Assembly (NCBI RefSeq): GCF_963675165.1
Contig: NC_087393.1
Span: forward strand, 2,175,502-2,239,501
DNA: 64,000 nucleotides
Source of the DNA: Halichondria panicea
Lineage: Eukaryota > Porifera > Demospongiae > Suberitida > Halichondriidae
Direction of reading: 5' to 3'
In this document: positions 22,342 through 34,800 of the stretch, in pieces
How the letters are laid out: the number at the start of each line of letters is the position of its first letter
Position numbering within the stretch: the first letter of the stretch is position 1
The notes under the pieces: model-generated
Databases searched by the model: none
The model's input: only the letters and a program-made list of their open reading frames with translations
Told to the model about the DNA's origin: nothing
Position numbers and translations under genes: made by a program

Positions 22342-24921
22342 TCATGATTCAGAGTCAAGTCGTGGCTGTTTGTTCATGTCTACTAAATCTAATGGAGTTT
22401 TTCGTATGTACTTTCGTTTCTTTCGCTTAAATTGTGATGTCTCGTCTATTCTCGCTTCAGCTTTCAGAACCTCCCCCACTGGGTCATGCAGATTACTGGA
22501 GAAGTAGTGTCTCTTGGCGTCATCATTATTTTTCTCCACCCCTAGAGAAAAAGGTGATTAAAATGTTATCTCTTTACACTCGAACTCACCTTGTCCACTA
22601 AACATCTTGACATTTCCGTATTTTGAAATAAAGTAAGGGAAGTGAAAGACCAGTGTGTGCATATAGGGCGTAATATTCTTTTCCTGAAACCCTTGACACT
22701 TGTGCTTCAAGCTCAAGAAAAGCCTTATCCAGTCTTTCGCCTATCATGATAGATTATAGTAAATTAGATACAATGGTTCTCCCTACTAGTAAACTAACAC
22801 TATACCTTTTGCTCAACCACTTCACTGGGAGGTGGAGTCCAGCTAGAAACCATCTTATACAAAGAGAGAAATTCCTATAGAGCCAGACCATATAAATAAT
22901 TATGTTTGTAAAATGCGAAGGGAAATTTAATTAGTACTCACTGTCCAAAGTTGGGCCATTTTAGCTTGAATTTCTTCCTTCAGTAGGTCAGCAAACCTCA
23001 CTGGGAGACGTTCCAGAAACTTCTTGGTGTCGTTCCCCTGCAGTGATGTCCATTCGTAATGTCCAGAAGCTTTGCCATCTGGACCCCTTGCTTCCCATAC
23101 CCTGAACGTGATACCACAGTCTTTAACGATCGTCTGTAGTGTTTGTAGGTGAGTGAGTATATGTGCGTTTCCTTGTCTGTCTTGTTTAGCAGATGCCACT
23201 ATCTCTAGAATGAGATTTCTTGTTAAAACGTCAGCTATACGTAGGAGTAGGTGTAGCTCATCGGGTATTATATGGTCTGGCTCTATGTTCAGTAGTGGTG
23301 TTGTAATTGATCCTAGTCGTACACTTGCTGGTTTACTGCTGGGAAGTGCGCCTTTTGCTTGTAGGGAACTCAATGTTCTTGCATTTGTTACGGTGTAGTC
23401 AGCCCTATCCTTTGACATATCCCACCTATAGCGGCAAATGGGGAAGCTAGGTTTAAGCATATAATAATTATAGATATACCTTTCATCCTTCTTGATGGTA
23501 CACCAGACACAAGCGTACATAGAGGTTGCTTTGTTGAGGCCCATACTCAGTAAAAGAAACTAATAATGCAATTTTTATAGTCAGTAATTAACTATACATT
23601 CTCACCTTGTAATCACTACCCAGGAAAAACTCAAGGCGGTACTCTGTTTCATCAACAGTGAGTAGTGGGTGTGAAATGATGTCGTTCAACTCCTTCAATA
23701 CCTCAGATAGTCCTGAACTAATTGTTTCATACGACTCTTCGGCTTTTAGGCCAGCAAAAGTATGATTGCCTGTATGAATGTCAATATAAAAATATTTTCA
23801 CCACTTTCTCGTTTAATATTTTTATTGTTAAGCTTACCCATGCCTGATAAAACATTGTCTTGAATTTCTGGAAATGCAAATGAGAGAAGTATGATATTGG
23901 ATGATCTTGTGAATCTGGCTCCGTCACCACTGAGTTTTACTTTTACTGGTTGGGTGATAGCTTTCCCTGAATGAACCTAAAATAATAATCCATAATAATA
24001 ATGTATAATTTCTTCTTTACTTACGATCTTAGCTAGCTCTTCCTGGATTGCAGCTTTCGGTGGTCTATAAGCACCAGGATAAGGACCTTCGAGATGTCGG
24101 ATGTCGAGAGAGTTGTTAATTGAGAGGCGAGCATCCTTGATTCGGTACAGTGGTGGTAAATCAGATGCGACGCTCAATTCATGATAAGCTTCGTCACTCA
24201 CAGCAAACCTGTCAAGTACATAAAGAGCTTGCTGTACCCTCGCAGAATCGTTTGGTGAAAGAGCTGGCGTTTGATGTTGTGGCTTGTGAGATGGGCTAGA
24301 TAAAAAATTGAATTTGATGGGAGATCCTGTCTGTTTGCGTAGCTCTAAAGATTCTGGCTGAAGACCGAATGATTCACAAAACCAAAGCGCTTGCTCTGCA
24401 GAGCTCTTACAGTGTGCTAGCTTTCGTTTTACCTGTCGTGGTGATACCTCGTGAACTTTTTTGCCTTTGTTGATGTGTGCTGTGGTAGGTCTACTTGTTT
24501 CGGGGATTGTTGTTGGCTGTGGAGATTCAGTGGATAGTTGCTGCTCAATTTCAGAATACGATTCTGCTTCTCCATCAAGCACGAAGAGGTTGTATTCTCC
24601 AGCAAGTACGGCATACCTCCTTCTTCCTTTTAGCCCCCGTATCCTTCTTGCTACCTTGCTAGCTTGTTCTGCAAGCCTTTTCTCCAGAAGATCGCTTTGT
24701 GCTAGTTTAACTATTGTTACCATGCTATTAACTAAGCTAATGAATGTCTCTTCTGCCTTCTTGTTCATGTACCAATGATGCAGCAACTCGATAGGAATAG
24801 AGAGAGAGAAGTTTGGCTGTACTTGTGGTTCTGTGTGGCTGAAGTCAGAGTACTTCTTTGCTGAATTTGAGATGGTGATGGACAGGCTCTCTGCTCTTCT
24901 GGACTGCTTGTTTACTGCCAT
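22342..24921 (-). CDS. 727-residue RNase-H-like DDE-type protein (cargo or second transposase)
   Basis: Eight exons with consensus splice sites keep one frame: 24921-24025, 23976-23838, 23769-23606, 23559-23480, 23425-22942, 22874-22806, 22740-22590 and 22541-22342. The first ~300 residues are basic, low in motifs and probably partly disordered. From about residue 315 come acidic-residue blocks in an order reminiscent of RNase-H-fold transposases: LSGDGARF, FFLGSDYK, the Cys pair ACVWC, IIPDELHLLLRI, and EKNNDDAKRHY near the C-terminus. These suggest D-D-E catalytic positions, but the family is not one I can name. It is divergent from the kinase gene at 35685; the Ngaro-type insertion separates their promoters. 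It could be a second transposase of the element, or a captured one. Confidence 0.75.
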
Positions 24922-25097
24922 AGCTAGGAGGCCCGGGATAATGGAACAAAAGGTCCCTTGAGCTGTTATGTAACAAAATTAATTAGCCATGTCAATATGA
25001 GTGGGCGGGTGAATAGGCTGCGGTGTTATCACCCACTAAATTAACCACAGTACTCATTCAATAGCATGATAACACTTCTCAGATGCATTATGGCGGG

Positions 25098-25670
25098 TTA
25101 ATAAGCTGCGGTCCTCCTGAGAGAACGTTAAGGCCTAGGACGTAGTCACACTTATCAAAAGGATAGTGTTAGTTTTGGCTAAAGTGCTGGACCGGAAACC
25201 CCCACCTCCACCGGAAATGACCAGGTGGTATAGGTGAAGGTTAGGGGAATCCCCCAAAACCTAGGGGAATCCCCCCAAACCGGCCCAGCACAGATCACGT
25301 CTCCACAAGGCATGCCTTAAAGGCAAGCCTCATAAAGACGGAGAGGGTGGGTGGGATGATATCGACAGCAGTTCGAGCCTGAAGACACGGTAGAATACAC
25401 GAGGTAGGAATATGATCTGCGCATGTGCAAACCGGTGCGGTCCTCCTTATTAACCCGGTCTAACTATCATTAAACCACACTTAATAAGCTGCGGTCCTCC
25501 TGAGAGAACGTTAAGGCCTAGGACGTAGTCACACTTATCAAAAGGATAGTGTTAGTTTTGGCTAAAGTGCTGGACCGGAAACCCCCACCTCCACCGGAAA
25601 TGACCAGGTGGTATAGGTGAAGGTTAGGGGAATCCCCCAAAACCTAGGGGAATCCCCCCAAACCGGCCCA
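25098..25670. repeat. B-A-B split direct repeat block of the Ngaro-type element
   Basis: Two ~190 bp B copies (TTAATAAGCTGCGG... to AACCGGCCCA) flank a 126 bp A copy that starts ATGATATCGACAGCAG and ends AAACCACACT. The other A copy is at 35522-35647. This B1-A2-B2 layout is the recognised terminal organisation of Ngaro/PAT-like elements and fits replication via a circular intermediate. Confidence 0.85.
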
Positions 25671-25791
25671 CAAAGGAAGGCACAGCCTGCCCCCCAAACT
25701 ATGCCACCTCAGCCCAACCTGTACGCTCCCTGGGATGCATGGACTCTCCACATCATACACATCATGATAATTATTGACAGTGACTGTGACC

Positions 25792-26751
25792 TTATGCACA
25801 CAATAAACGTGAATAATTTGCTAACTGACTTCTAGGTGTCCTTATGTAGTCCAAATAGGCCACACTCCGCCATCTTCCCAGCGTTTTGATAGCCGAATCC
25901 TCAAAACCTTTAGCCGCTGCTGTGGTAGCCGCTCCAATGCGGAAGCTATGGCCGTTGTACTTGGACTCATCTACTCCTGCTGCCGACAGAGCATCCCGGA
26001 TGGCTTCTACAAACCGTAACCGGGTCAGCATACGACCATCCTTAAACTTGAACAGGGAGCCTTCTGCCCGACCCCGAAGCCGCAGATATGACAGTATTGC
26101 CTGCACTGGGCACAAATCAGAGTCCGTTTTACCCAGAAATAAATCAACGCCTCGTCGAAAAGGGTCTGTTTTGGATTGCTTGATGGTGACCCGGACCACC
26201 GTGGGTAGCTTAGGGTTGTCAATCGCTATGTCGCTGACGATCAAGTGACACGACGGGTCAAATTTATCGTCGCTGGGTACAGACATTTCCCCGATACGAA
26301 GAAAACCAAAGAAGGCCAGGCAACAAGCCGCCCAGAGCATAACCGTATCGTGGCCACCAGGGGAAGAGTCCCACACTGCCTTCATTTTCCTCAGTAGGAG
26401 GGGGGACATGGGCAGTCTTTCTCTTTTTCCCTGACACTTAGCAGCTTCGCATCTCTTAATACCGCGTAGGGTATATTCCAATCGATGAAGCACAGATGCA
26501 AAAGGGTCTGGTTGGCTCTCCGCAATGTGCAGGAATCTGACCCCGGCAAGGTATACTTTGATAGTCTTGTGAGTGAGTCCTTCCTCGGCCAGGTAGGTCG
26601 CAAAGAGGCAACACGAGCGCTCCGAGGCAGGAACTGCTTGGACTCCACTCTCTCTGCAGAATCTCAGATAGCGCCGCTGGCCCGAACTATAGGTCCTCTG
26701 TGTGGAATCAGCTAGTCCTTTTGAGAAATACTTTTGAGAAGCTCTGTCCAA
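25792..26751 (-). CDS. Tyrosine recombinase of the Ngaro-type element (fossil)
   Basis: About 319 residues. An N-terminal core-binding region includes STQRTYSSGQRRY. The catalytic domain has the NGHSFRIGAAT block, carrying the HxxR signature, and a candidate nucleophile in YLDYIRTP near the C-terminus. Phage-integrase-type recombinases replace DDE integrase in DIRS-class elements. The frame overlaps the upstream reverse transcriptase frame by 40 nt, a compact arrangement common in this class. Confidence 0.9.
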   Translation of the reverse strand: MDRASQKYFSKGLADSTQRTYSSGQRRYLRFCRESGVQAVPASERSCCLFATYLAEEGLTHKTIKVYLAGVRFLHIAESQPDPFASVLHRLEYTLRGIKRCEAAKCQGKRERLPMSPLLLRKMKAVWDSSPGGHDTVMLWAACCLAFFGFLRIGEMSVPSDDKFDPSCHLIVSDIAIDNPKLPTVVRVTIKQSKTDPFRRGVDLFLGKTDSDLCPVQAILSYLRLRGRAEGSLFKFKDGRMLTRLRFVEAIRDALSAAGVDESKYNGHSFRIGAATTAAAKGFEDSAIKTLGRWRSVAYLDYIRTPRSQLANYSRLLCA

Positions 26752-28484
26752 CTTAGCGACGTCCAGTCGGGGCGTCTGGTGACCAGGACCTCCAACATCT
26801 CTGGCGGGATGACATCTGCTTGACGCCTGGCCGATGGGACCTGTGCCAGGAAGGAAGTATGATTATCTCTCGAAAGGGCATCGGCTGCCCCGTTGCACAC
26901 CCCTGGTATATGCACACTCCACAGTTTAATGTCAAATGCGGCCACGAAGAAAAAGAGACACCTCAACAAATGCATAGCCAAATCGTCCTTGCAGGTGCCT
27001 GATCGAATTATGGCCACCACTGCCGCATTATCACATCTGCAACGTACGCTAGACCCGTGCCAGGATCTGCCCCACAACGCAATGCTCACTATGATTGGGA
27101 GAAGCTCTTTTACAGTTATATGAACTGTTGCCCATGAAGAGGGCCATTGTAGCTGAAACCAGTGGCCCTCCGAAGAGAAGGATCCACAACCCCAGTTGCC
27201 TGATGCGTCCGAGGTTATGGTTGCCTGCCACGCTTGGCTTGGGTGTGGGCCTGTAACTGAGACCCCGTTCCATGATTGTAAGAAGGTAGCCCACCATTGT
27301 AGGTCCGATCGGAAACCCACGTTCAACCGAATCCGATGGTGCAGTTCTTTGGCTACCGTGGACAATGAAATCATTCTCCTCAAAAATGATCTTCCCGGTT
27401 TTACCACACAACACGCATGTTGCAGCTGACCAATCAGAGAGAGTAACTCTCGCTTGGAACCAGCCTTACGTTCGGACCAACCTCGGATTTCTCTCTGTAA
27501 ACGCATCAGTTTTTCCGGTGGTAGTCTCACCACCCCCGCTTGGGTGTCAAGTTCAATGCCCAAGAAGGTTAACTGGCATGCAGGGCCTTCCGTTTTGTGC
27601 TTGGCGATCGGGACCCCTAAGCGATCACAGGTAGCTAGCGTCCGAGCAAGCGCCAGCTGGCATTCAGGGGTGTTGGGGGCACCAAACAATAAATAGTCGT
27701 CCAAATAGTGAATGGCTCGGGTCCCCTGCTGGCCCATAATCCACATTAAAGCATCTGCTACGGCGTTAAAAATCTTGGGAGCCGATCTTAAACCGAACGG
27801 CAGGGAAGCGTCGGCATAGAGGTTCCCTTTCCACGACATACCCAACAACAGACGATCGTCGGGGTGAACTGGGATCAGCCTGTATGCACTCTCAATATCC
27901 AATTTTGCAAGCAGCGCCCCCTTTCCCAATTCACTAAACCTTTGAACTGCTTCGTCCACCGAGGTATACTTTAAAGAACACAGTTCCCGTTCAATACCAT
28001 CGTTCACACTCGCACCCGCAGGATGTGACAGATCTAAAATTAGTCTCCACTTTCCCGGTTGGTGGTTCTTTGGGATAACACCGAACCGACTAACCTGCAT
28101 CTGTGCCCCCACTCGTGGGTCAAGGGGGCCAAGCACCCGACCCATTGAGAGTTCCTTTCCCAGATAACTGTCAATAACCTCACTATTCGTCACCGCTGAG
28201 TGCATGTTAGCTTTTACTGAGGTGCAGACACAGTCCTCATATCGGAAGCCAATCCTAAAACCTTCCCGCAGGCCGCTCTCAATGTAGGTGGCATACCACT
28301 TGTCCGGGTGTTGACTCATACTCGTCCTCCATTCCCTGACCACTAAGGGGGTAGTTACTTTCGCAAACTCTGGTGGTAGCTCTCTGCTACCCTCTTTGGG
28401 TCTCCTTCCTTCCAACACTCGCAACTCATTACGATAGGGATAGAGGCCCTCAGTCATTGCCACCATTCCTATACACATTAACAT
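26712..28484 (-). CDS. Reverse transcriptase-RNase H of the Ngaro-type element (fossil)
   Basis: About 590 residues. The RT has KWRLILDLSHP, a LLAKLDIESAYRLIPVHP palm block and the catalytic YLDDY. RNase H follows with TSDASGNWGCG and RCDNAAVV and ends with the ADALSRD block. The RT-RH module is DIRS-like rather than gypsy-like, fitting the tyrosine recombinase downstream. Confidence 0.9.
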   Translation of the reverse strand: MLMCIGMVAMTEGLYPYRNELRVLEGRRPKEGSRELPPEFAKVTTPLVVREWRTSMSQHPDKWYATYIESGLREGFRIGFRYEDCVCTSVKANMHSAVTNSEVIDSYLGKELSMGRVLGPLDPRVGAQMQVSRFGVIPKNHQPGKWRLILDLSHPAGASVNDGIERELCSLKYTSVDEAVQRFSELGKGALLAKLDIESAYRLIPVHPDDRLLLGMSWKGNLYADASLPFGLRSAPKIFNAVADALMWIMGQQGTRAIHYLDDYLLFGAPNTPECQLALARTLATCDRLGVPIAKHKTEGPACQLTFLGIELDTQAGVVRLPPEKLMRLQREIRGWSERKAGSKRELLSLIGQLQHACCVVKPGRSFLRRMISLSTVAKELHHRIRLNVGFRSDLQWWATFLQSWNGVSVTGPHPSQAWQATITSDASGNWGCGSFSSEGHWFQLQWPSSWATVHITVKELLPIIVSIALWGRSWHGSSVRCRCDNAAVVAIIRSGTCKDDLAMHLLRCLFFFVAAFDIKLWSVHIPGVCNGAADALSRDNHTSFLAQVPSARRQADVIPPEMLEVLVTRRPDWTSLSWTELLKSISQKD

Positions 28485-28766
28485 AATTATATCAAGGGTG
28501 TTGGGGCTAGCCCTTTTTGTCAGGCCCAGGTATAATTATTTTGATTACGCTAACGCCTAGTGACGACCCTTACCTACTTATTTCCAACTTAAGTAACAAA
28601 ATCATCACATATGCAACGTATGGGTCCTCATTTGACCATACAACAAGGGAATAATATTCATACACCGTAGTAACACTAATAAGTCTGGTAGTGAATTCAC
28701 GGCTTAAGTGTCAGCAGTCTGGTTATATACTCAAAACAACAATCGGACGACTCGTCCGCGCACCAG

Positions 28767-29498
28767 CTAGCGGATGGCCAGAGGTTTTCCAGGATCCTCT
28801 CTTTTCCTCTCATCACTCCCTCGAGAGCGGCAAGACCATCTCTTGTGAGGTCCCGCACACCGTGAGCATACATGCTCGAAGGAGCAGTTCTCCGCCTCGC
28901 ATCGGCCGTCATTCCACGCAAAACAGGCTCCCCTCCTTCGCTTCTTACGAGGCAGTTCAAACCCCTGGGGACGGTATTCCTCTCTCGAAGGAGCCGGGTT
29001 GCTCACTCTTATCACTCTGCTTGGTTGCAGGGCGCATTCTTCTAAGCCGTGATCCGACGCCGTGCAGATTGAGCAAAATTTTCCCCTTCCTCTTTGTGCT
29101 AGAAAGGTTGTCGAATACAGTGACTGGTTGATCTTAGAGAAGTCGACTGCCTCAAACGACGTCATCTGCTGGCGGAACAGTGAGTCGTATGCTACGAACC
29201 CACGTCCCCCACACCGCTGAGCCTCTCCCACCAGGATAGCCAGATAGGCCCACAACTCCTTGGCTTTGTTCGGGTGCTGACTTGCCACCACCGCCGCATA
29301 AAGGCTAAATGCCTGCACCCAACTAAGTATGTCCGGGACCTCCCTCCTGCTCGCTCTCTGCTCGTACGGTGCGGGGATCCCGTCGCTCTCTTGCTTCCTC
29401 CTCCGGAGGACCTCCATATTGTCCTTAAGGAGCTCGCTCATATCCACGAACTCGCCCTTGATTATTCGCTTGACTAGCCTGACCGGGACCACAGGCAA
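28767..29498 (-). CDS. Gag-like protein of the Ngaro-type element (fossil)
   Basis: About 243 residues. A helical domain (DILSWVQAFSLYAAVVA...) is typical of DIRS/Ngaro ORF1. It is followed by Cys/His clusters FCSICTASDHGLEEC and CSRCAGPHKRWSC that could bind nucleic acid. Further N-terminal coding sequence appears to lie upstream around 30.0-30.16 kb. The exact extent and any splicing were not settled. Confidence 0.7.
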   Translation of the reverse strand: MPVVPVRLVKRIIKGEFVDMSELLKDNMEVLRRRKQESDGIPAPYEQRASRREVPDILSWVQAFSLYAAVVASQHPNKAKELWAYLAILVGEAQRCGGRGFVAYDSLFRQQMTSFEAVDFSKINQSLYSTTFLAQRGRGKFCSICTASDHGLEECALQPSRVIRVSNPAPSREEYRPQGFELPRKKRRRGACFAWNDGRCEAENCSFEHVCSRCAGPHKRWSCRSRGSDERKREDPGKPLAIR

Positions 29499-29779
29499 CG
29501 CTTCCCCGAGGACGAATGGGGATGGTTCCTGGGGTTTGGCCGTCCCGAGCTCTGTTGGGGGGTTGACTACTCGTCATTCTCCGTCTCCACGCTCTCCATG
29601 CTCTCCATCTCCACCGCCTCCTATAAGGGGCAGGTTCAAGTCGCTCACGTCTTCCGTTCCTGTGCCAGGGGTGTGAGGGGTTAGTGCTAAGTTTGCCACA
29701 ATATTGTGTGCATAACCCGGGTCATAGCTCAAGGACTCTAGACCTTTAATACTCACTGACTCAAATACCTGGAGCACTC

Positions 29780-29960
29780 TGCTCGTACCACGTTGGGGGG
29801 TACTCTAGCCCCTCTAGCTCACTGTGTGGGCCCTCATGCCCGCACGTTCTCTCTTCTCACTCTCACTCTCTTCTCACTCTCACTCTTCTCACTCTCATCC
29901 AACCGCTCACGGTGGCTCTCATTTCTCATTTCTCATTTCTCATTCTGCTGTGTTACCTAG
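29780..29960. repeat. CTCTTCTCACTCTCA low-complexity tract
   Basis: Short imperfect repeats of CTCACTCTC / TCTCATTTC lie between gag-like blocks of the Ngaro-type element. No product is assigned to it. Confidence 0.5.
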
Positions 29961-30278
29961 GCTTATTACCCAAGTAAAATTGCTAATCTGGGTGGTACTC
30001 ACCCGGAGGGTCTTGGACTCTGCTTGTCCTTGAGGATTCCCCTGCTTTTTCAGAAAACGCTCTAAAGGCGGGGATGTCGTGCAGCAGTTCCCTCAGCGCT
30101 GTCTTGACGACTTCTTTGTCGATCACTACTGGTGGTTGGGGAGTTTCGTCAGTCATAGCTACTATGATATTAGCCTCGAGACCAGCCGTTCGTTATCTGA
30201 AAGAACGCCTGGTCAAGTTCCAATGTAGCACTCGTTCTAGCTGAGTCAGCGAGTGGTTAGTTACGACATGATTGCGGC

Positions 30279-31728
30279 ATGCATTGCGGTAACCGCAAAC
30301 ACAACAATACTACGGGGGTGTGCATGTGTTTGCAGTGTGAAGAAATAGAGATGGAGAAGAGAGTAGCTGCAGCTATATCTGACAGTGCCCGACAACTAGG
30401 AATAGAAAGTCTCAAAGATAAACAGTTGGAAGCTGTCCTCAAGTTTGTTGAAGGCCATGACATATTTGTATCACTCCCTACTGGATATGGAAAATCTATC
30501 ATATATGCCGTTCTGCCACTTGTATTTGACAAACTGAAAGGTAATAGATCTAAGTAATGAATGCAGATTAATTTTTTGCATTATAGTAAGTAATATGAAT
30601 GCCAATTATAACAGATTACATTATAACGTTCCACATGCAGATTCGTCTGGAAGTATTGTTTTGTGTATCAGCCCTTTGTCGTCTCTCATGGTTGATCAAA
30701 GTTCTAAATTTACTCGGAGCGGTTTGAAAGCAGAATTTGTAGGAGAGGCACAACTTGACCAAGAAGCAACAAAGAGAGTGCTCGATGGAGTAGTGCAGTT
30801 AGTTTTTATAACTCCAGAGAACATTATGAACAATGCTCGATATAGAGATATGCTCCAGAGTGAAGTGTACATGAAGAAGCTTGTGGCATTAATAGTGGAT
30901 GAAGCCCACTGTGTGAAAACATGGGGGGATCAATTTAGAAGAGCCTTTGCAGCACTTGGTGACTTACGCAGTATCATACCCACTGAAGTTAACGTGATGG
31001 CTCTCACAGCTACTGCCACTATAGAAACCTTTAATATTGTATCCAAACGACTAAGTATGAAGGAGCCAGTATTGGTTGCATTACCCCCTGATCGTGGTAA
31101 TATCTTCTATACGTTAGAACCAAAGATTGATCTTGAAAGGTTGAGTGAGGATTTGTGTTACGGGCTGTGCCGAAAACGAACTGCGTACCCAAAAACTGTG
31201 GTATTTGTTCGCAGATATAGGGATTGTTCGGATTTATACATTGCTTTAACACGCAAGCTTGGTGAAGATATGACAGATCCTCCTGGGTACCCAAATCTTT
31301 CAGAATACCGGCTGTTTGATATGTTTAGCAGTGTTCAGACATCTGAAAAGAAAGAGCAAGTGATATCATCATTTTTAGGAACTGGAATGAAGCTGCGATT
31401 AATAATTGCCACATCAGCTTTTGGGCTTGGCATAGATTGTTCTGATATTCGACAAATTTTTCATTGGGGGTTACCATCAAACATGGAAGAATATGTCCAG
31501 GAGACTGGTCGTGCTGGTCGAGACGGTTTAGATGCTAAAGCAACCTTGTTTGAAGGAAAGGGTGGACAACATTCTTCTGAAAGACTAAAAGAGTATGTGA
31601 GCAATGCTACTGTTTGTAGGCGAAAACTTCTGTTCGAAGGTTTTTTGAAGTATTACGATGGTTCAGTAAGAATGAGCCGATCTAGATGCTGTGATTTATG
31701 TGTATTGTCTTGTGAGAAGTTTGATTAA
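30279..31728 (+). CDS. RecQ-like DEAH helicase of the nested transposon
   Basis: Two exons, 30279-30540 and 30641-31728 (donor AAAG|GTAATAG, acceptor ATGCAG, phase 1), give about 449 residues; the start could instead be the ATG at 30351. The helicase motifs are complete: motif 0 region LKDKQLEAV, Walker A PTGYGKS, motif Ib region FITPEN, Walker B VDEAHCV, motif III ALTATAT, motif V IIATSAFGLGID and motif VI QETGRAGRDG. Near the C-terminus are cysteines (CRRKLL..., CCDLC) resembling the RecQ zinc-binding region. Winged-helix and HRDC domains are absent, so it is shorter than cellular RecQ. It probably unwinds DNA at the element's ends or repairs the donor site; this role is inferred from its position. 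Confidence 0.9.
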
Positions 31729-31889
31729 CTGAAATTATGCTAGGTATACATGCCTGATTGGCATCATGACTGAAATTAAATCAGTTACGTATGATTCTAA
31801 TTAATGCATATGTATATGTTAGTATAATGTTGACGACAAGTTTTGCATATTAATAATAACAATGATAGAGGACATAAATTGACTGTTCG

Positions 31890-34800
31890 TTACACCAAAT
31901 ATATCTGGTCAATGCTAGTCTGGACTTTATTGAGAAGCTGCTTCTTAGATAGTTTTACGAGTAGTCCTTTAGAAAAACTGAAAGTATCATGTTTTCTGTT
32001 TGCTGTATACGTAAAGACTCTTTCTTGTTCGAGAACGTTCAGCACCATGTCAAAGTCCTTCCCAAATTTAGGGTAGGGGTGATTGTCAGAGCGTGAGGCC
32101 GTAGAAGAAGTTTGTTCCTCAAAAGCTTGACAGACACGTTGCACAACAGCAATACACTTCCCAGCTTTTGTAACGGTTTTGTCGTTGACATTTGCTCCCA
32201 TATTCCTTAGCACTGTCTTTAGTCTTCTGTTAAGATGTTCCATGTGAAGATCACACGGAATGTTGGTTCCAGGGAGCCCTCGTGTATTTACGCATCTACT
32301 CCAAAGAAGTTGAGACTTTTGCCTTTCAGAAAACAAGTAGTTGTATTGCAGCAACAAATTCACTGCCTCTTTAGCATAATTGGGGTGATTGGTCGACTTA
32401 AATAGAATTAACAAAAACTTCCAATACCTCATGATTCGTTCCCCATCACCCTCTTTGATGGCATCATGGAAGCCATGCCACAACAATCCTAGGGTCAATA
32501 GTTCAACTGCGTATAAATGTACACTATCATCTACTGTCTTCTGTTTTTCAGTAGTTTGCTGAGAAAAATCTAGATGTGAAACGTATGTAAAGTTGGTTGT
32601 GATTGCTTTGGCAAGATCTGAAACTGAATCCATCGAGGTGTATGAAAGTATTTCCTTTGCAGCAGCAATGGCATGTGTATGCACCAGCAGCAAGAAGTAA
32701 TCTTCAGCAGAGTTCATGTTGTCACAAGGATCAGTTGGTACAGATGTCCTATTAATCAAATTTCTCAGTTGGTACATAGTCCCTTTATCCCGTGATGACT
32801 TCACAGAATAAAGCCGTTGCCATATAGTCTAAATTGAACAAATGCATAAATAAAACAATCCGAGTTCTACAATTACACACATGCAGTTTTTATATCCATT
32901 TTTCTTACCTTCATGAGTGTCATTCTGGCATGCCAATCCTCGACTACTGGAACGATCCCTTCTAGTCGGTCTTTAGCCTTGTCTTGTGACATTCGAAGTG
33001 CTTGGGCACCACGTACTCTGGCCACTGTTAGTTGGTCGCCACCAAGAAGTATTTTGAAGAATCGTGTATCATCAAAGTCGAGTATACTCCCATTAGGAAG
33101 AATGTACTTTCCTTCAGCTGGTCGGGTAGGAACAAACTTCACACAGTGTTCCAGGATCTTACACATTTCATTAAGCTTATTTTCATTGTGAAGGAGTACC
33201 CCAAGTGGCACCTAAAAACGAACCAAATTATGTATAATGTGGCATAACAATTTTAAATTACCACTAGAGACTTTAGAGCCATCTCCTTGTTTTGCTTGCT
33301 TTGTATATGCCATATTATTTTCGTTGCTTGATCTTTGTATCCTTCCATGTGCTGAACAATAACCCTATAATAATTATAGTTATACATTATACGTATATGG
33401 AACCATGCATGCATGCATGCATACAATAGTCTTATAGTACAATTATATACCACATAAATATACCTGGACAGAAGAATTTCTATTTCTTTCAATATGCAAG
33501 ATATATCGTCTGCACACGGCACAAGCATGCTTGGGTCAGGGTCACATATTTCTGGAGTAGTATCACTGAGGGAAGATAGGTCCACTCTATCCTTCACTGC
33601 GTACGAATGAAAATAGTGGAGGGATTTTCCTTTAATTTCGTGACGCTGAAAAGATGGTTTGATATTTTTATCAATATTATCACCCACGATCTTGAAGCCA
33701 TTCCATGACGAATCGGCTTGTGTGGGATCTAAATCTTCTTGTCCGGACAACGAATCGTCATCATCATCTGTTTGCTGCACTTCTGAGTCATTACTGTCAG
33801 CTTCGTTATCTTTCGCTTGAACATCGTGTGTGTCATCACATGAACTATCTTCAGAAAACAATTCAAAATTTTCAAATTCCATATCCGACAAAGGACTGAA
33901 ATCTGGGGCATAATTGTGACTATCAGAGTCAGAGTCGTCGTCATTATCCCTTAAAAAGGCTGGTGCAAGCTTTCGGTGAGTGATTGGGATTGAGCTACAC
34001 CCATCAACCTGCACAATAATTATACATGCACTTGCATATATATAACTGTATAATCAATAATTGTTATAATTTGCGGCCAACCTTCTTATGATACGTATAT
34101 ACATGCATCACACAATGTCGCATACTTACTTGCTCAAGTGACGTTAACTTCTCTTTTAATTCATCTCCCCAATATTCAACAGCCACATCATACCCCTCAC
34201 TGATTGCTTCCACAAGATTGAGTGTCCCTTGATAAGACAAACATATGTTGAGAGGCTGAAGGTTCATGTAGATCTGAAGTAGGATAGATATATAGAAGTT
34301 ATATAGGAATATATGTTTGTATTATTACCTGTTTGTTAGATCCATTTCCATACAACATGATTGAAGTTGCACGCTGTACCAGCCCCATGCGCTTGTGTCG
34401 CGACTTTATTAGTAGGGATGCTAAGAAACAAATCAATGGTTTATGCTTAGCTGGTTGTGGAACTACTTGTCTCAATAAAGAAAGTAGAGTAGGAATCATT
34501 TTTTCCATATCCAAAATCACTGTTTCCCAGCTGAAACACTTTACTGCTTCAATCCTGTCCCTTAAAATGGAGTCGTATTGGTCAGAGCTAAGGCTTTTCA
34601 TCTCTTTTTTAATTTTAAGACACACTTCCGAGACAATTGGTTTCAAAGTATCCTTAGAATTGACCATAGTTGATGCCAGTGACTTATAACTTTTCCGTGC
34701 AAAACGTTTGATGCCTGTTTTCCTCGCAGGAGTGCATATCTTGAGTTCTTTTGGTCCGGATTTGTAATTGATTCTAACCTATATACCACGAGAACGAACA

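Noticed and set aside
26820-27700. Plus-strand open frames opposite the reverse transcriptase
   Set aside because: Shadows of the GC-rich RT frame of the Ngaro-type element.
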